DNA of 64,000 nt from Sweltsa coloradensis (lineage: Eukaryota > Arthropoda > Insecta > Plecoptera > Chloroperlidae), in the NCBI GenBank assembly GCA_024449915.1, contig JAMZAV010001715.1, forward strand, positions 62,001 through 126,000. The letters are read 5' to 3'. A program made the position numbers and the translations under genes. Positions 31,593 through 46,000 of the stretch are shown here, piece after piece. Position 1 is the first letter of the stretch; the number at the start of each line of letters is the position of its first letter. Under the pieces are notes generated by a model. The model was not told where the DNA came from and searched no databases. It was given only the letters and a program-made list of their open reading frames with translations.

Positions 31593-32291
31593 TCGTCTTT
31601 CTGTCTTCACAATAGCGTAAAAGTTGCCTATTATAAGTTACACCTCCAATATTCATGTCGTCAATACTTATTCATGTCTATTCATTGCACGGGTTAAACG
31701 AACGTGCGGAAATGCAGTTTATGGCAATTGCCTTTTACGCGCTGGAGAGAACGTATGTCACCTAACATGGTTCCCTATATTAGGATCTATTTGGAAATGC
31801 AACTTAATGGTAGGATAGACTTTCAGTTTTATTTTAATGACTTATGAAAATAATTGCAAAAACAAAATAGAATGTTTTGTTTGGCAGCTATGTGCCATAA
31901 CGTTGGAAGGTCTACCACGGTGTTACCGTTGCTGTTACTAAACTAATCAGTAAATTAGCATTTTACAGACTTGAAATGACTTTCTTAGCGTTTGATTCAC
32001 AAACAAACATATTTCGTGCCCTTAGGAAAAATGTATGATATGGTGTAATGTAATTATATTGAGTTTCTCATCAAATACACCGCCATTTGGAGAATCGCAA
32101 TCACTGTTTCAAACATCATTGTAGTGGCGTAGGCATTATGAAAATTATTGTAAACTGAACATTGCATTAGGTTTAACAAGATATAGCACTGGTGATGAAT
32201 TTCGTATAAAGTTTTGTTCGTGCTTCGTGCAGACACTGAAATAGCGAAATGGTAGGGGAAGGGTATATCACGGCCGTATTATCAATATTGC

Positions 32292-32620
32292 GCGATGTAT
32301 GCTTTTAGTCGTCGTATACCACCCCACGCCTTGTTAGCAAATATCAGGTTCATGCAACACTGTGCTGTACGATTTATGTTGTATCGTAGACGAACCACCC
32401 CATGCCTTGTATGCTATTTTGTCAGGCCCTTGTTACGCGTTGTTGCACGATTTATGCCGTACCGTAGAGTGTAGACGTACCACCCCATGCCTTGTTGCCA
32501 TTATTTTTGTCGGGTTCATGACATGCGATGTTGCACGATCTAAGCCGTATCTTAGACGTACAACCCCACATCTTAATAATTATTTCCAAGGTTAGGTCAG
32601 GCCCGCGTTACGCAAGACAG
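32292..32620 (+). repeat. 80-bp minisatellite, four diverged units
   Basis: The landmark ACCACCCCA(C/T)GCCTTGT or its variant occurs at about 32318, 32394, 32479 and 32559 (spacings 76, 85, 80). Each is preceded by GCACGAT..ATG(C/T)(C/T)GTA and followed by a CAGG/CGGGTTCATG-type run. No coding frame spans the units. Confidence 0.75.
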
Positions 32621-32639
32621 GACCTGTGCGTTGCCAAGG

Positions 32640-34760
32640 TTACGCGAGTGCTTCGCTTGCGCCATAGCACGCGCTAGGATGATGCTTGCATTCTGGCGCC
32701 AGGAGTGAAAGGGTTTCGTTTTGATTTGATGTAGAATGCGGACAAGATCTGGAGGACAAGTGCTCGAACTGATCAGCTGGACAGGGGTGTCCAACATGAC
32801 GTGATTCAAGACGTCTAGACTCTGAATCGAGTAAAGAACAGCATCTCCAAGATTGGAAACAAGACGTCTATAGTCCTAAGTTTAACAGAAGTTATCTACG
32901 GTACCTAATAATACTATTATAATTAAACATAAGCGAACAACAGTAGTACCCCCCCCCCCTTTTCGACCGATATCAAATTGTGCATTTATTTATTTATTTA
33001 ACAAATATTGAATTCTGTTGTATGAACAAACCATCGAAGGAGGATAACTAATATCCGCAAACCTATGATTTTGAAGGTCATGGAGACAGGCGTTTATTGA
33101 ATGTTTCTAAACTTCTGCATTTTAAATTTTAATGTTTTATGTGCTCCGATCAACTGTATTTGAAGATTTTCGAGACAAGTGGAGGACATTAGTTTCCAAA
33201 CGGTTGTATGTAAAGGTTTACCACTCAAGTGAATAACAGCTGTCTTGCAACTATTGCATGTGAAAATCTACCATGCTAAACTATACACAACATATCAATC
33301 TGTTGAATAAGTTAAATAAGGATTTCAATCTGTTTTTATTTTATTACCGTCAATACCGTAAGAGTGATTTTGGTATGTTTGTACCAAAACACGTTTTTAT
33401 TTAATAACTTATAATAAACATATTTTTCCAGAAACAAAAACATACATTTGAAGCAATTCAAAGATAATTAAGCAGGGGCCATCCAGCGAGTTTCTGTTCA
33501 TGGTATACGAGACAAACGACTAATAAATGAGGTCTAATTACTAGTGTCTTGACCAGCAATATTCTATTTGGCAAATTTAGGGAGAGTGTTTCTTGTTCTG
33601 AAGAAAAATTCACTTGTGCCCAAATGAAAATTGTTAGTTATTATTGCGTTGTTAATAATTGTGTACATGTGTTCAAATCATCATCCATAATATCATCCAC
33701 TGTATAGTGAACACGTCACTCGTTGATTATAGGGCCACGTTACAATAATACGTTATAATAATGGAAAATTTACATTTAAAATTATTATATCCACTAGGAA
33801 ATTCCCGAATATGACGTTTAACATGTTAATGTAAATGTTTCAAATTCAACTTATTGGTCTTATTTGTTCCTAGATCTAAAATGTATTTATTATTAATTAG
33901 TAGTATACTGGCAAAAATGACAGTGAGACAGAAAAGCAGGCCCCATCCACCACAGTGATCCTGTCCAAATGCGTGAGATGGGTGATAAATGTTGACCGGA
34001 AGAAATTATGATACAGTTGATTATTGATTATGATAAAAAGTTAAATGAAACCCTAATATAATTATGTCGCTGGTATAACAAATATCCATTATTACAATAA
34101 AAACGTATCCTTAATTTTCTCAACCATAACAACTATGCATAATATAATATGTTTCCAAGAGAGACGCCAAACGCCAAATTCAAAACAAACCTTGTTAGCA
34201 GGATAATACCAATCAAACACAGAACACAACACGTATTTTCCTATGCATTTGAACTCAAAATAGATCTGATGACTTGACCCGGCATCAGTCGCTGTATACA
34301 GGAATAATGTCGTCACAATGTGTGTGTGGGATTTACCTTGTTGTTCGAACACTTCTGTGTTGGGAACACCAAGGTCAGGGAAGCGCAGACTACCAGCTGG
34401 CTCTATCGTAGAAGTATGTTTAACCTATGTACAAGTAGTTCGTACGTCAATGAACTGGTTAAAAAATTCCAACATATGCATCTTCGACCTGCGCACTGTC
34501 ACAGACCTTGTACAACTTACCTGCCAAAAATCCTAATTAATACCAAAGCATTACAGTTTTTAGTTATACTAATAAATTAGCAAACCTACGGGATTGTAAT
34601 TAAATGTTTGTTTTTATTTCTTCGTGTACGTGTGCTTCTATCCTCTTCCTTTGCTGTACTTCTTGAACGACTAAACGGCCGCGGAAACTCTCCAATACAC
34701 ACCCATACAGATGTATCCCTTTTAACAGTTATTCATAGTACAAATAATAAATTAAATAAA
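32640..34760. other. No gene seen
   Basis: AT-rich single-copy-looking DNA. A poly-C run at 32949-32959 and ATTTATTT at 32985 are the only simple repeats. No coding signals were found on either strand. Confidence 0.4.
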
Positions 34761-34770
34761 TTGTATTTCG

Positions 34771-35140
34771 AGTCTACCCACTCAGTTATATAACTGCTTT
34801 TCAGTGGGGGACAGTAAATCAAAGCGACCAAGCCAACCCTGTAGACCCCGACGCAATCGACGAGTGAGCGATAACCAACCAAAGACCGATCGAAGAAAGA
34901 TCGATATTTTTAATAGGAAATATTGCAATCAGTGGTATGGACAATGCAAACACCCGCGGATCAACGCCAGAATCAACAAGGCCGGTTCAGAACAAATGAA
35001 TTTATTATGTGCTTCGTTGCTAGGACGGCTCCAAAGTCACCGTTTACAAACTCCTAAGACAAGAACTAAAATTCTGACTTTGGCTCGAATCGAACGAACC
35101 CTGGACGCAGTTGCGCTAACAACAAGACCAACGAGCCACA
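34771..35140 (+). repeat. SINE family 3, copy 1
   Basis: Begins AGTCTACCCACTCAGTTATA, continues with GAGTGAGCGATAACCAACCA, GGCTCCAAAGTCACCGTTTA and ends with an inverted tRNA-like part (GACCAACGAGCCAC). Homologous end to end with 54655-55022. The tRNA-like half reads on the minus strand, so the element is properly minus-oriented. Confidence 0.75.
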
Positions 35141-35169
35141 CTATTAAATTAAAATTAATTAATTAAAAA

Positions 35170-37100
35170 ATGTAATAAAATTAATACATTTTGTTATAAA
35201 AGAACCTACTCTCTTCCACTGATTGTTAGTGGGGTACATTTAATATAACTTATCGCTCTTCGTTGTTATAGATCACTCCCAAATTAATCGTTCACATAAA
35301 TAATCTACTAACATATTGCGGGAAGAAAGTTGATTTCAAAGTTAAAATGGTTAGGTTGTTATTATGCTTTAAATGATATGTGCTCAAAATATGGACAGGT
35401 TTACGCCCTTTTAAGAAATTCGTCAAAATGACAATTCTCACACGACCCAGGAGCCAATAACTTCAAGCAATAATGTAAACTCTCAATTTAAAGAAGAAAT
35501 GTCTTCATTTAGATAGTATAAGCATTGGTGCTATTCGATGTGACTTGACGACAGATTTCTTTTTTCGGGTTTTATTACAAAACAAACTAGATAAAATTGT
35601 CGTGTGTATGTTAACTATCTCGCGACGATTAAATGACAAAAGCGTACGGTTAACAGTGAAAGTAAGAACGTAATAATTATTTTAATGTCCTTGTTATCCT
35701 CTACAACAAACTATGTACACCGTTCCACCGGCTTCCCATAAAGTTGTAAAATCAGGCAATGCAAAGAATTCCCTGGACATTGAATCGAATCACACAGCAC
35801 AGATAGATAAATTGATAATACTGACTTACAACAACAACATACTAATACTATATTTGTGAATGTTAATTGAGATTGAGCCATCACACTCATATAAGAAGAA
35901 TGACTATACATGAGGATGCAGCTGTTAACACTTGCTTTTGCATTACTTGAATACGTATGCCATTCACAAGGCAGGTATTTTGGCGCCTTTGGATGTCCCG
36001 TGAATGATACTGTCTAGTATGTAGATTAAAATATATGGGGCTCATTTCTTTGTTTGTAACGAAAGAAAAATTATTTATTTATTTGAATAAAAAATATTTT
36101 AATTATATGAATGATCTCGTAACTTTCGACAAAGTAAACATTTCCGTGTTTACACAAATCACTAGGACATGCACTTAAGACGAAAGATATAAGAATTAAC
36201 TTTTTTTTTTTTAAAAAAAAAAAGATGACAATGGAAATTGAGCCCGGGGCTCAATCCAGTGACCAGTATTCGCCACCTCGACAACAATTTATTCCAATGA
36301 TGATTCAGAAAGGTGATCAGCTCGTAGTGATTGTAGAAATAAATCAATTCTTCGTAGGGAACATCCTAGGGACAACTTCCCCCGCTTCAGGTGAACTAAG
36401 AGGAGCAAGCCAAGGTAAAGCCTTTACTTAGGATGGCCGGTGGCGGGGATCGGATCGACGGCCTTCCGAATGAGAGCATCTCCTGAGCTTCCTTATCAAT
36501 CTATTACTTCTAATTCTGACAGTCTGTCTTGAACTCAATTTAGATTTCAAACTCATACCTACGTGAAGCTGTATACCAATATCAACTTTTTAAAAGACAT
36601 GAAATATTGGCCAATATATTGAAGAAAAAACGTTGATATATTTCAAACAAAAAATCAAAACATTCTGTTTTGAATTTTGGGGTGAAGTTAAGTGTTGAGA
36701 AACATTCATGTCGGCTAAGAATGAGAAATTAAGAAAAATGAGTGTCATATTAAGTCTTTATACTTTTGATACAATCATAGAATGTTAGGTACTTGCAACC
36801 ATGTTACCACATATTTGCAAGGATAATAAAATAAATAAATAAATAAATAAATGATTAATAAAATAATAAATAATAAACATACGTGTGTTTAGGTTTAAAC
36901 CAGGTAAAACAACAACTATGAAATGAAATGAATAATAGTTTGCTCCCATAATATTTGCTTCTGGAGGTAAGCATACATGCATGACGCTGCCAGCCGGTGC
37001 ATCTGTGCCGGCGGTAAAAGGGTGTCGTAAATTATTAATCTTTAGCCTTGATGATGATTTTTGTTTCTTAACGTCTCATTGGAATGCACGAAGGCTATTC
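35170..37100. other. No gene seen
   Basis: AT-rich non-coding DNA. There is a T/A run at 36199-36222 next to GAGCCCGGGGCTCAATCC (36240), a possible SINE end, and an (AAAT)n patch at 36825-36855. Short open frames lack coding character. Confidence 0.4.
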
Positions 37101-37149
37101 GGGACGATAAGTGGTGAAATATGAGGGTGAAGGACGATTATAAAAAAAA

Positions 37150-37763
37150 CATGCCATGAGCGAGATCGAACCCACGTCCTCGTTGAGCGAGCGTAGCGAG
37201 CGTCTCCACTTGACTCTTATGGCTCGAATGTCTGTTTTTTTTTGTTTTTTTTCTGTTACTGCTTCGATACAGGTCGCACCGTTTCTCTGATTGACCTGAA
37301 ATTTTGCACACATGTACATACCACCTAGGCGGGTTGCTGTATAGTTTTTGAACAAAATCCGATCATTGGTTATAAAAAATAAAAAATAAAATAAAAATAA
37401 AAAATAAAAATGTACCGATCGTTATGAAATTTTGCAGGGTCAATAAGTACAACATTCTCTCCTATTTTCCAAATTTTCAGCTAAATCGGTCAAGACCTTA
37501 AAGACTTATTGGTAATCATAATTCGAAAAATGATGTTAAAAAATGAAGGAGGCAGTGAAGATACAAAGATACACTTTAGAAGGCATGACGTCAATTAGTA
37601 CATTGCAAAGATGTTGGAATAGTATAGTGTACAATGTCAATATCCAGTTAGGCCTACACTGTGTGGTGGGCCAGTGGGCCTTATGGAAATGTCGTACTCG
37701 GGTCATGTTGCACGTACCGGTGCTCGCTCAACAACGCGTCCAACTGAGCGTTTTCCTAGTAGA
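37150..37763 (+). repeat. Diverged GGATGAGCG-related element with CCTAGT tip
   Basis: TTGAGCGAGCGTAGCGAGCG near 37184, a T-rich run, then at the far end CTCAACAACGCG and GAGCGTTTTCCTAGTAGA. The interior differs from the main family (GACCTGAAATTTTGCACACA). It is probably a sister family sharing only the termini. Confidence 0.55.
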
Positions 37764-38059
37764 GCCATACGCTTCGGACTATGCGCCCTAATCGTATGTG
37801 CCACCGTGGACGACATCTTTAGCCTTCCTTTCACACGATAGAGCAATAGTGTTTCACCAATTATTATTGTAACTTTTTGGGAAAGAAAATGCTTTTTTTA
37901 ACACATATATACGAAATTCTTAAGTGCGAAGGTGCCGTACTACAAAAACTAATCGAATTTCATATTAGTTAAATTGTTTCATAAGCAGGCCCTACTATAA
38001 TATAGATCGACTAATAAAAATAACCATAAAAATATCAAATTTACTAATAATATTAATAT

Positions 38060-38065
38060 AATATA

Positions 38066-38096
<31 letters not shown>

Positions 38097-38122
38097 AATA
38101 ATAATAATAATAATAATAATAT
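38060..38122. repeat. (ATA)n microsatellite
   Basis: About 60 bp of TAA/ATA triplets with a single interruption (GATAAT). Confidence 0.9.
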
Positions 38123-38517
38123 ATACTAATAATATAGCTGTATTTTATTAAATATAATATCTGTATTGTATTGTATTTCAGGTTTTTAAAACACATTTTC
38201 CCCCGTGCATAGCAATTTTCTGAAGATTTGCCCAATTAGATCAAACTGTAAAAATAAAAAAAAAACTTGCTTCGTAGAGACGAGGGTTTGATCCCCAGGC
38301 TGGGAAATATGTTAACCGCAATTTCACATAGCCATTAATCCAATATCAAGTAACAAAGAAGTGTATTACCTGTCAAAGGTCACTGCTACTTCCAAACTTT
38401 ACTGCTACACTAATAGCGTGAGCGTCTCACATGTGGTAATGACGGACAGAAGCCGGCAACTGACTGACTGGCCATGCTGTGTTGTGATCGTCATCTGTCA
38501 CCACCGGTGAGGCGGGC

Positions 38518-38539
38518 GGGGGGGGGGGGGGGGGGGGGG
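38518..38539 (+). repeat. Run of 22 G
   Basis: Uninterrupted poly-G following GCGGGC. Likely to form G-quadruplex or multi-stranded structure and to be length-variable or an assembly weak point. Confidence 0.9.
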
Positions 38540-38559
38540 CTACGTCATCGTGTGATGGT

Positions 38560-41500
38560 GTTGCCCACCGCTTGAGGAGCGTTCCACATAATATGTATTT
38601 TAATATTCATAATCATAAATTAACCTCTACGAAAGAATAAAACATAAATCATAGTAACTGGCGTTGCATGCATAAATCAAATACGATTTTCTTAATTTAA
38701 ATAATTGCAATAGGCTGCAAACTCACAGAAACAGGCGACAGAAAATGAAAACGGGCAACAAGAAAATAATGTAATTCCACACTCACAGTCACAGTCGATA
38801 TGAAATTAAAACGGTCATTTATTAAATGATGTTCTTCCCCCCCCAGCCCCCCACCAAACAAAAATAAATAAATAAATTTAAAAAATAAAACGAGTCCTCT
38901 AGAATCTAGATAACTACAATAAAATTTATTAGTTTATCATCTACCTCTCTTAATTAATCTCTAGCCTTTAGTCCAGCATGTGCAATATACATGCTTTGAA
39001 GACAGGGTCGCTTTAAATTTGCGTGCGGTTTAAGTTCGTTTTAAAACATTATTTCAAAACATTCTATTCAATCTATTTGAAAAGGATTAAATCTACACCA
39101 CTATTGCACAAGGACATGCAGTGAGTTTTTTCTATTTTGTTCTAGATATGACATAATAATGATATTGTATTAACATGCTTCGTTGGAGATAGACTATGTA
39201 GGCCTACTTTCATGAGAGTTAGTTAGATAAATTAAAACAAACATTCAAAATGTATGTATTTATATTTCTGACCCAGTAATCCTAAAACATTAATTATTTT
39301 GACAAAATAGTATTAACACTCTTAATAATTATTTGCGGGAAATTTTTTTTTAATAACCCTCCGGTTTTGACATGTTCCTACGATCATCACTGTTCACTTC
39401 TGAGCTATTCGACATTATTATTATTTATTATTGTAAACACTTTACCAAACATATGACATATGAATCTGCACTCCCATCTTGTCACCTCTCGATCGCCAAC
39501 ATACTCAATAGTTAAACCATTGTTTTAACGTCTTGCTAATCTGTACGTGAGTTATATATTCATTCCGAGACTAGAGCCCAGAGGGGAGTAGGACCTCACT
39601 CTCCACCCTCGTGTATATCTGTCTAGCACGGAATTATTATATTATATTATTATAGCATCGATATTATCGCGATGAGAGTAGCTGTATCGCGAAAATCGTA
39701 CAATATCAATATTGCTAGCGATATCGCGATAATTATTGGGAATCCGGATTTTTTATAGCAAATTCAGTACCATATGCACGTTTATGACTTTCGACCTTTC
39801 GACGCTGCTACAAGGATATTTTTCTCCTGAATTCTGGATTTCATGGAATTCCCAGCTTCTTACAACGGGTTTTTTTCACTCTCGATTTATTTGACGCTAC
39901 CACACCACTTCCCTCCCCAACCCGTCGCGTCGGTTTTTTCGCTCGCGATCTATTTGACGCTCACCACTTCCCTCCACAACAATCATCTCCAGTCACCACT
40001 AACAAATGTTTTGAAAAAACATGCCTAAAACTCGTTAAAACGCTCGAATCACAATCTAAGAATCGAAGTATTCCGGGGCTATGCGCCCAGGCCCTGCATT
40101 ACCTGCCCCCCCCCCCCTCATTGTACAAATTCATGTTCTTTTCCCACAAAAGATCGTATACAGTAGTCAGTACGCATAAATTTTTTTGGATGACACCACT
40201 GGGGGGCGACCAAATTGTAATCTCGCTTCCTTGAGAAAAATCCCTGGAACCGGCCCTGCGATTACTCTGCTAACATAATCAGGAAGGGAACAACTTGCAG
40301 TAGGAAGTTCCTCCAAGTTCAAGGGGAGTAGAGATTGTCCGGGGGCCACGCCCCGCGTGTTGTTGTGAATCCCGCACGTTGAAACTGATACCTGTACTCG
40401 GGATTTCCTCCGCGTCACCTTACGTCACCGCACAGACCATTAGCCCACCTGACAGTAGAGAAAGAGACAATCTCGTTAGAATCGTTCTCGTTCTCTAAAC
40501 TAGACCTGTCCAGTAGTTTGCATTGCACGAGACCAGGATGTGGGGTTTACCTTCAATAACAGCATCCAGTTGATTCCACCGCCCACCAAATAGCGTTGGT
40601 AGCCAGAAAAACAACGAGCTGGATCATATTATACAAAAATAAAATTAGCCAAATGATAATTCTAACATAAAAAGGGTGTCTTCGACGATCGAGCCCCTGG
40701 GTTGTCTTTTTATATTTTAAACTTCTGTTGTCCTAAATTTCGCGGCACATCTTTGAGAACCTTGATGTAGACTGTAGACTGTAAAGTCTAGCGGCTAGCC
40801 TCTAGTCAAGACTATGACTTGAGCTTGCAACGGAAATGCATGTGCATTGTGCATTGACGGGAATAAAGACGAATCTTTCCTTGATAGTTTCGTATTGCCG
40901 TTAATTGCATGACTGTTACTCATAATGTGTATCGTTTGGCGTTTATTACAGAGCTACAAGATGGATTAAAATTTTTCCGCCATCTGAGGATGACCATTCT
41001 CGCTTCCTGAAAAGTGAAAACACCAATCACAGTTCTGTTGTATTCGTAATATCAGCAGCAGGTATTTGTGGTGAAAATAATTCAATTTTCGTTTTTGTTA
41101 TACCCAAAGTAGGGGGATTATTCTCTCCTTTAATGCGGTGTACTTTTCGTTAATACCATTAATTCCTTCACCTGACTATCATTCATACATCAATCAATTA
41201 ATTATTTGTTTGGTTTGATAATGATACTGGAAGGAAGGCGAAACATAAAAATACTGTCATAGGACATATTTATTGTATCTGAATACTTGCTTTGCTTATT
41301 AAATTATGCTAGTCGATAGATAATCCATATAACATAATACGTTTGGCTTGGCAATGGCTTCCAACTTAAAATGTGTACCTATAAATGTATCGCCTCACGC
41401 CCTCTCTATGTATCTTCATGTCATTGTCAAGTTTGTGTTGTTACAACTGTTAAACGATCGAAATATGAGTATGACTATCGGCAGGTAGCCTATTTCTATG

Positions 41501-41600
41501 CGAGACTCATTAGTGGCTATTATGTCGAGCACCTATTTGCTATTAGATTGGGATCAGCTGATAGGTCTACACCTGATAAACTGTTTGACAGTTTGAATAG
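38560..41600. other. No gene seen
   Basis: Non-coding. There is a patch of CGATATCGCG-like palindromic repeats at about 39655-39735 and a GGCCCTGC-containing patch at 40190-40260 resembling ends of widespread short elements. No coding evidence. Confidence 0.35.
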
Positions 41601-41639
41601 GCCTACTAGTTAATTGATTAAAATGGCACCGTTGAACGT

Positions 41640-42135
41640 GTTTGAGAGCAGAGACGAGGAGAGACGCGAGAGGAGAGAGATAGAGAAGAAGAGAGAACCG
41701 CTTCATCAATGTCCGTATCTTCTTCACGTTAGAAATCCATACCTAAGGGGTCCACAGCACCTCAAAGTCAACTTCACAACCACCGACAACTCTGCGATGA
41801 GAAGAATTATCGATTGATGATTGAGGTTATTATGCTGGAAATAGCATGAGCTTTTTTAATCTAAAGTTTCATAAAAGTAATACATCTTCAAAATAAATAG
41901 TTTCACAAAATACAAAAGATACTAGAATGATTTATCAAATATTACACTAAAATCTTTTGAACTATGAACTACTTCATAAATTTGAGAGAGAGAGAGAGAG
42001 AGACCCGCTTCAATCAATGTCCGTATACTTCTCTCACGTTAGAATATTCTCATACTCATACAGGGGTCCACACCCTCAACGTGCAACTTCACAACCACCG
42101 ACAACTCTGCGATGCTTAGCTTCGAGAGTTAAACT
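41640..42135 (+). repeat. Imperfect direct duplication, about 330-bp spacing
   Basis: Both copies have a (GA)n-rich start, CCGCTTCA(A)TCAATGTCCGTA, a CACGTTAGAA run, GGGGTCCACA and AACTTCACAACCACCGACAA followed by CTCTGCGATG. Copies at about 41640-41805 and 41980-42120. The 41614-41817 open frame is probably not a gene because the second copy destroys the frame. Confidence 0.65.
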
Positions 42136-42714
42136 GAAATGAGATACGTGTTTTTTGTACTTAGTTTTGTAATCTCGTTTATGAAAAACTAGTGAGGTTA
42201 GTGCTGAGTGCATACTAACCGACAGACTCTGGGTGCGACGTCGACGTACAAATCACATTTCAGGGCTAGCTGTTGGTACTCTAAGTCTAAGGCATGAGCA
42301 CGCGGTTACTAGAGGCAGAGTCGATAAAGAAGTTTGACTCTGCTAGAGGTGAATCGAATAGTATAAGTATTTTGGTAGCTTCAATCACTAATAGCAATTA
42401 ATGCAAAATAAAACGTTATCCAACAGAACGAATGCATCTCAGTTGAGTCGGTCGCATACACATATGTTTCATGTTTTAGTTTGAGCTAATATGGAACGTA
42501 GGTTCGAATCCAGAGTAAAGCATAGCTTTTACCAATACACCGTCGTCTCGATGAGCATATTTTTATTAATCGAGACATAAAACAACAAACAAAGGACTAT
42601 CATAGTTTTTTTAAACTATAAAATACTTTCTTTGGCCACACACATTACCCACAATATGCATTTTGACTTTTGAGTTAATGTATTTTACATTTTGTATCAG
42701 TATTTAGTAGAATA

Positions 42715-43050
42715 GGCCCAGAGCATGGCTCTGCTAATCGTACGAGGTGAAAAAGTCCACCTCGCAAACATCAGCTAATAAGAAGAGGAGTATATTACTC
42801 CAACTAGAGGCGAGCTCTGACGTCGTCGTCGGGGACCCCTCCTTCTTTCCTTGACTACCCCCCGACGACGACGACAATGACAACACGAACGATGACAAAG
42901 ACGATGACGACCGCGACGTGAGAATTCCTCATACCTCTTCTCTACTACCCGTGGCTGGTTCTGACCAGCATGGGGCCCTCCTTTCAATATCCACTAGGCT
43001 AGAGTGGAGCATTATGACCTAACAGTTGACGCGCCCTTAATCCAAATAAA
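42715..43050 (+). repeat. 'R' element copy 3 (best preserved)
   Basis: Starts CCCAGAGCATGGCTCTGCTA and ends AGTTGACGCGCCCTTAATCC. The central triplet block (CCGACGACGACGACAATGAC) is in phase with copies 1 and 2. About 335 bp, non-coding. Confidence 0.8.
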
Positions 43051-43059
43051 CAAACCAAC

Positions 43060-46000
43060 AAAAAATTCGGTATACAAATGGTAAATATTTGATATGCAGT
43101 GGAGTAAGGGTGCAGTTGTGTAACGAAGCGTTGATAATCTGTTTTCGCATCTTACACGAGAGTTCGTTTAATGCCCACTAAAGAGCTTATTTCCTTATTG
43201 TTTGCCATAGCATACAAACTATGGCTTTGCGTCTAAGACCATAATAACAGATATTCCGCGCACCTCTGTAATGCTCGCTGATGCTTCTGGATGGTGTAAC
43301 AGCCGCTACCGCGGTACATAATTACAATAATATGATGTCTGTCGGCGGTTTTGCCAGGAAACATGACACAAATACATAGAAAGTAATTGTATCTCTAGAC
43401 TATCTTATACGTTCCTAGACTTAACTTACGTACAGAAAACAAAGCACACGATGTTTATCAGCTAGTTTTATAATTCCAAACTGCGACAAGATAACGTTCC
43501 CGGCAAGCCAGACTCCCGGGTATACTCGGTACAATCCTCGATAGAGCTGGATTTTCTAAGTTTTAGATTGCACAAAATGAACATTATTATTATTTATTTC
43601 GAAATTGTACACATAATCGTATATTAAGCTGCACAACTCCATAGAAAGTTAGAAAAGGGCCATAAGGCCCTTTAAAGTAACATGAACATGAACATGAACA
43701 TTCATCAAACGTAATTGGAAAACGTATCTCAATTCTGGAATTATAAACATAATGTTTTTCATGATAATTTTTCCATTCGTTCTTTAATTAAAAGCAAAAA
43801 AAATGTTTTATTTATTGTCATTGTCTATTTTAATTCTTTAATTTTCAATTTAATTTTCAATTTTTTCCTCCCCGCCGAGGCCGGCTATACGACCTGAGGT
43901 GCTAGGTACCATCACGCACTACTGGTTCTAACGCACGCGGAAGTTGTGTGCCAAGTTCAAGGTCACTGAGTTACTTTGCTCGAGAGAGATGATCTTTGGG
44001 TGTTGGAGAAAGCAAGGTCGTCTGTACCACTCAACCACCGGGGCGGTAGGGCCTCGCGCTCTTGATGACGACATGCAAAGTAGCATGAATGTGTGTCGAC
44101 CATTATGCATATGAGGAGTGTTATAGGACCTTACTCAATATTTACTAAATGTATTGTTTTCAATGCGTGATAATTATAATTAAGTCTATGTAAATTTGGC
44201 CAAGATTTGTGACACAAAGTAGAGGGACAATTCATTTACACAAGCCAACCTTTAAAGTAATAGCATACGTACGTGGACCATACGCGGTTCTTCTCTGAAT
44301 CGCCAGCCCCATCCCTCTTCTACCCAAGAAAGTTGATATAGTTTAGCGACTTGGTGAGTGTGGTTTATTTAAATATTAATTAACTGTAAGCATTATTTTA
44401 AGTTAATTGTTGTTTTGAGGTCGCATAACATGTATATCTAATGTGATACTTATTGGCATAGTTCTTTATTGTATTGCCACGGAATTTTAGACTGAGATTG
44501 GACTAGAATTCCCGATCCCGAACCCGCCAAAGTGTCAAATTCCTACTCTTCACACTTTACACTACTGAACACAATCTCAAATAGAATTCACCACGTAGGT
44601 ACATGTATCTGTGAAAGTTATTATAGTGTAGGCGACGTAGCGAGCGAAGCGAATTAAATTTTAAACTGGTAAGCAATTATTTTAGTTTATTTTGTTTTTG
44701 ATGGTGCTGAACACATGTAAAACTACTCTTGGATTTTATGGATAGTCTTGTATCTTGCAACGGAACTAGCACTGAGATCGACAAAATATCTCAGAAAACC
44801 GCAAGTTTCGATTATCTTTTTGCAAAAACTTCTTCACCATAACACAGTACATAAGCTTCATCCCTATGAATTTTTCGAACCTTATCTTAATATATTCTAT
44901 GTGAATATTATGCCAATCCAAAACAATCAGTATCCATGTTACGATTTTACTTACAATTTTAACATTGTCTTTCGACTTATTACCACACTTCTTGGTAATG
45001 ATTGTTACAGAATTAATGTACGACGGCTAATCAGATTAAACATTGACATAAAAAACTGATTATTAAAAAAGTACGATTTTTCGAAAAACAAAACGCATCG
45101 TAACCGGCACTTACGCCATAAGACCACCTTCTGGAGTTTATGACACAAAGTAATGTAACCCGCATCAATGTAACCATAACTACCTAGTTCACGATTCGAA
45201 AACAACGCATTGTAACCGTCAATGTACCCCATAACACCTGTCACGGCAGTAAAACACGTGCTATATAGTTCAATCTCGCCCAAGCTAAAGAAGACGAGAT
45301 GCAATCTCAAGACAGGAAATAAGCAAGGTTTCGAGTGTGAAGAAAACCATGCTGTGACTTCCTTGTGTTTTTATTTCCTGCTACCTCTATTGCTAATAGT
45401 GTCTATTTATAGGCCCACACCTTGGCTCGAGTCCTTCAGAAATCCCTCACGTTGTACCACTTGTGCAACAAGGATCATCGAGACCCGAATGTGAAATATA
45501 GTTTGATGTTTTAGTGAGTTTATGAACAATGTGAACTATAACCGAACGTGATTCATTGCATCTATTTTCTTTCATAATATTTTGTGTGCTCGTTTTATAC
45601 TGTTCCCTGAATAGCAGTTAATTTTTCTATATTATGCTCATTATGCTGTATGTGTTTTATGCTGTTATTATTCATTGTTGAATTTGTAGCTTATTGTTAT
45701 TATTAATAACGCTGAAAATATTAATATTTACCAAATAGACTAATAACAACATGAAATATTGTAACGTGTATCCAGGGTTTCTAATATATACCCCTAAAGA
45801 ACTGACCGCAAACGCTTTTCAGTTTTAGCTACATAGATATAGTATGGGAGACTTGAACGCACGAACAGCAGTAGCATCCACCGTTTCCTGCAGCGCTTGA
45901 GTTTTTGCCAGTGTCAAGAAACTGTTGAAATTATCAATCACGCTTAAAATAATTATGGCTGTTAGATCTAACGGGATGATTAGTGGTTGTTATTATGATT

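Noticed and set aside
41614..41817. Arg/Glu-rich small protein
   Set aside because: It arises from (GA)n sequence in a duplicated repeat whose second copy does not keep the frame.
45222..45494. Membrane protein with LLPLLLIVS segment
   Set aside because: A single hydrophobic run in an otherwise random-looking frame, with no splice borders and low coding character.
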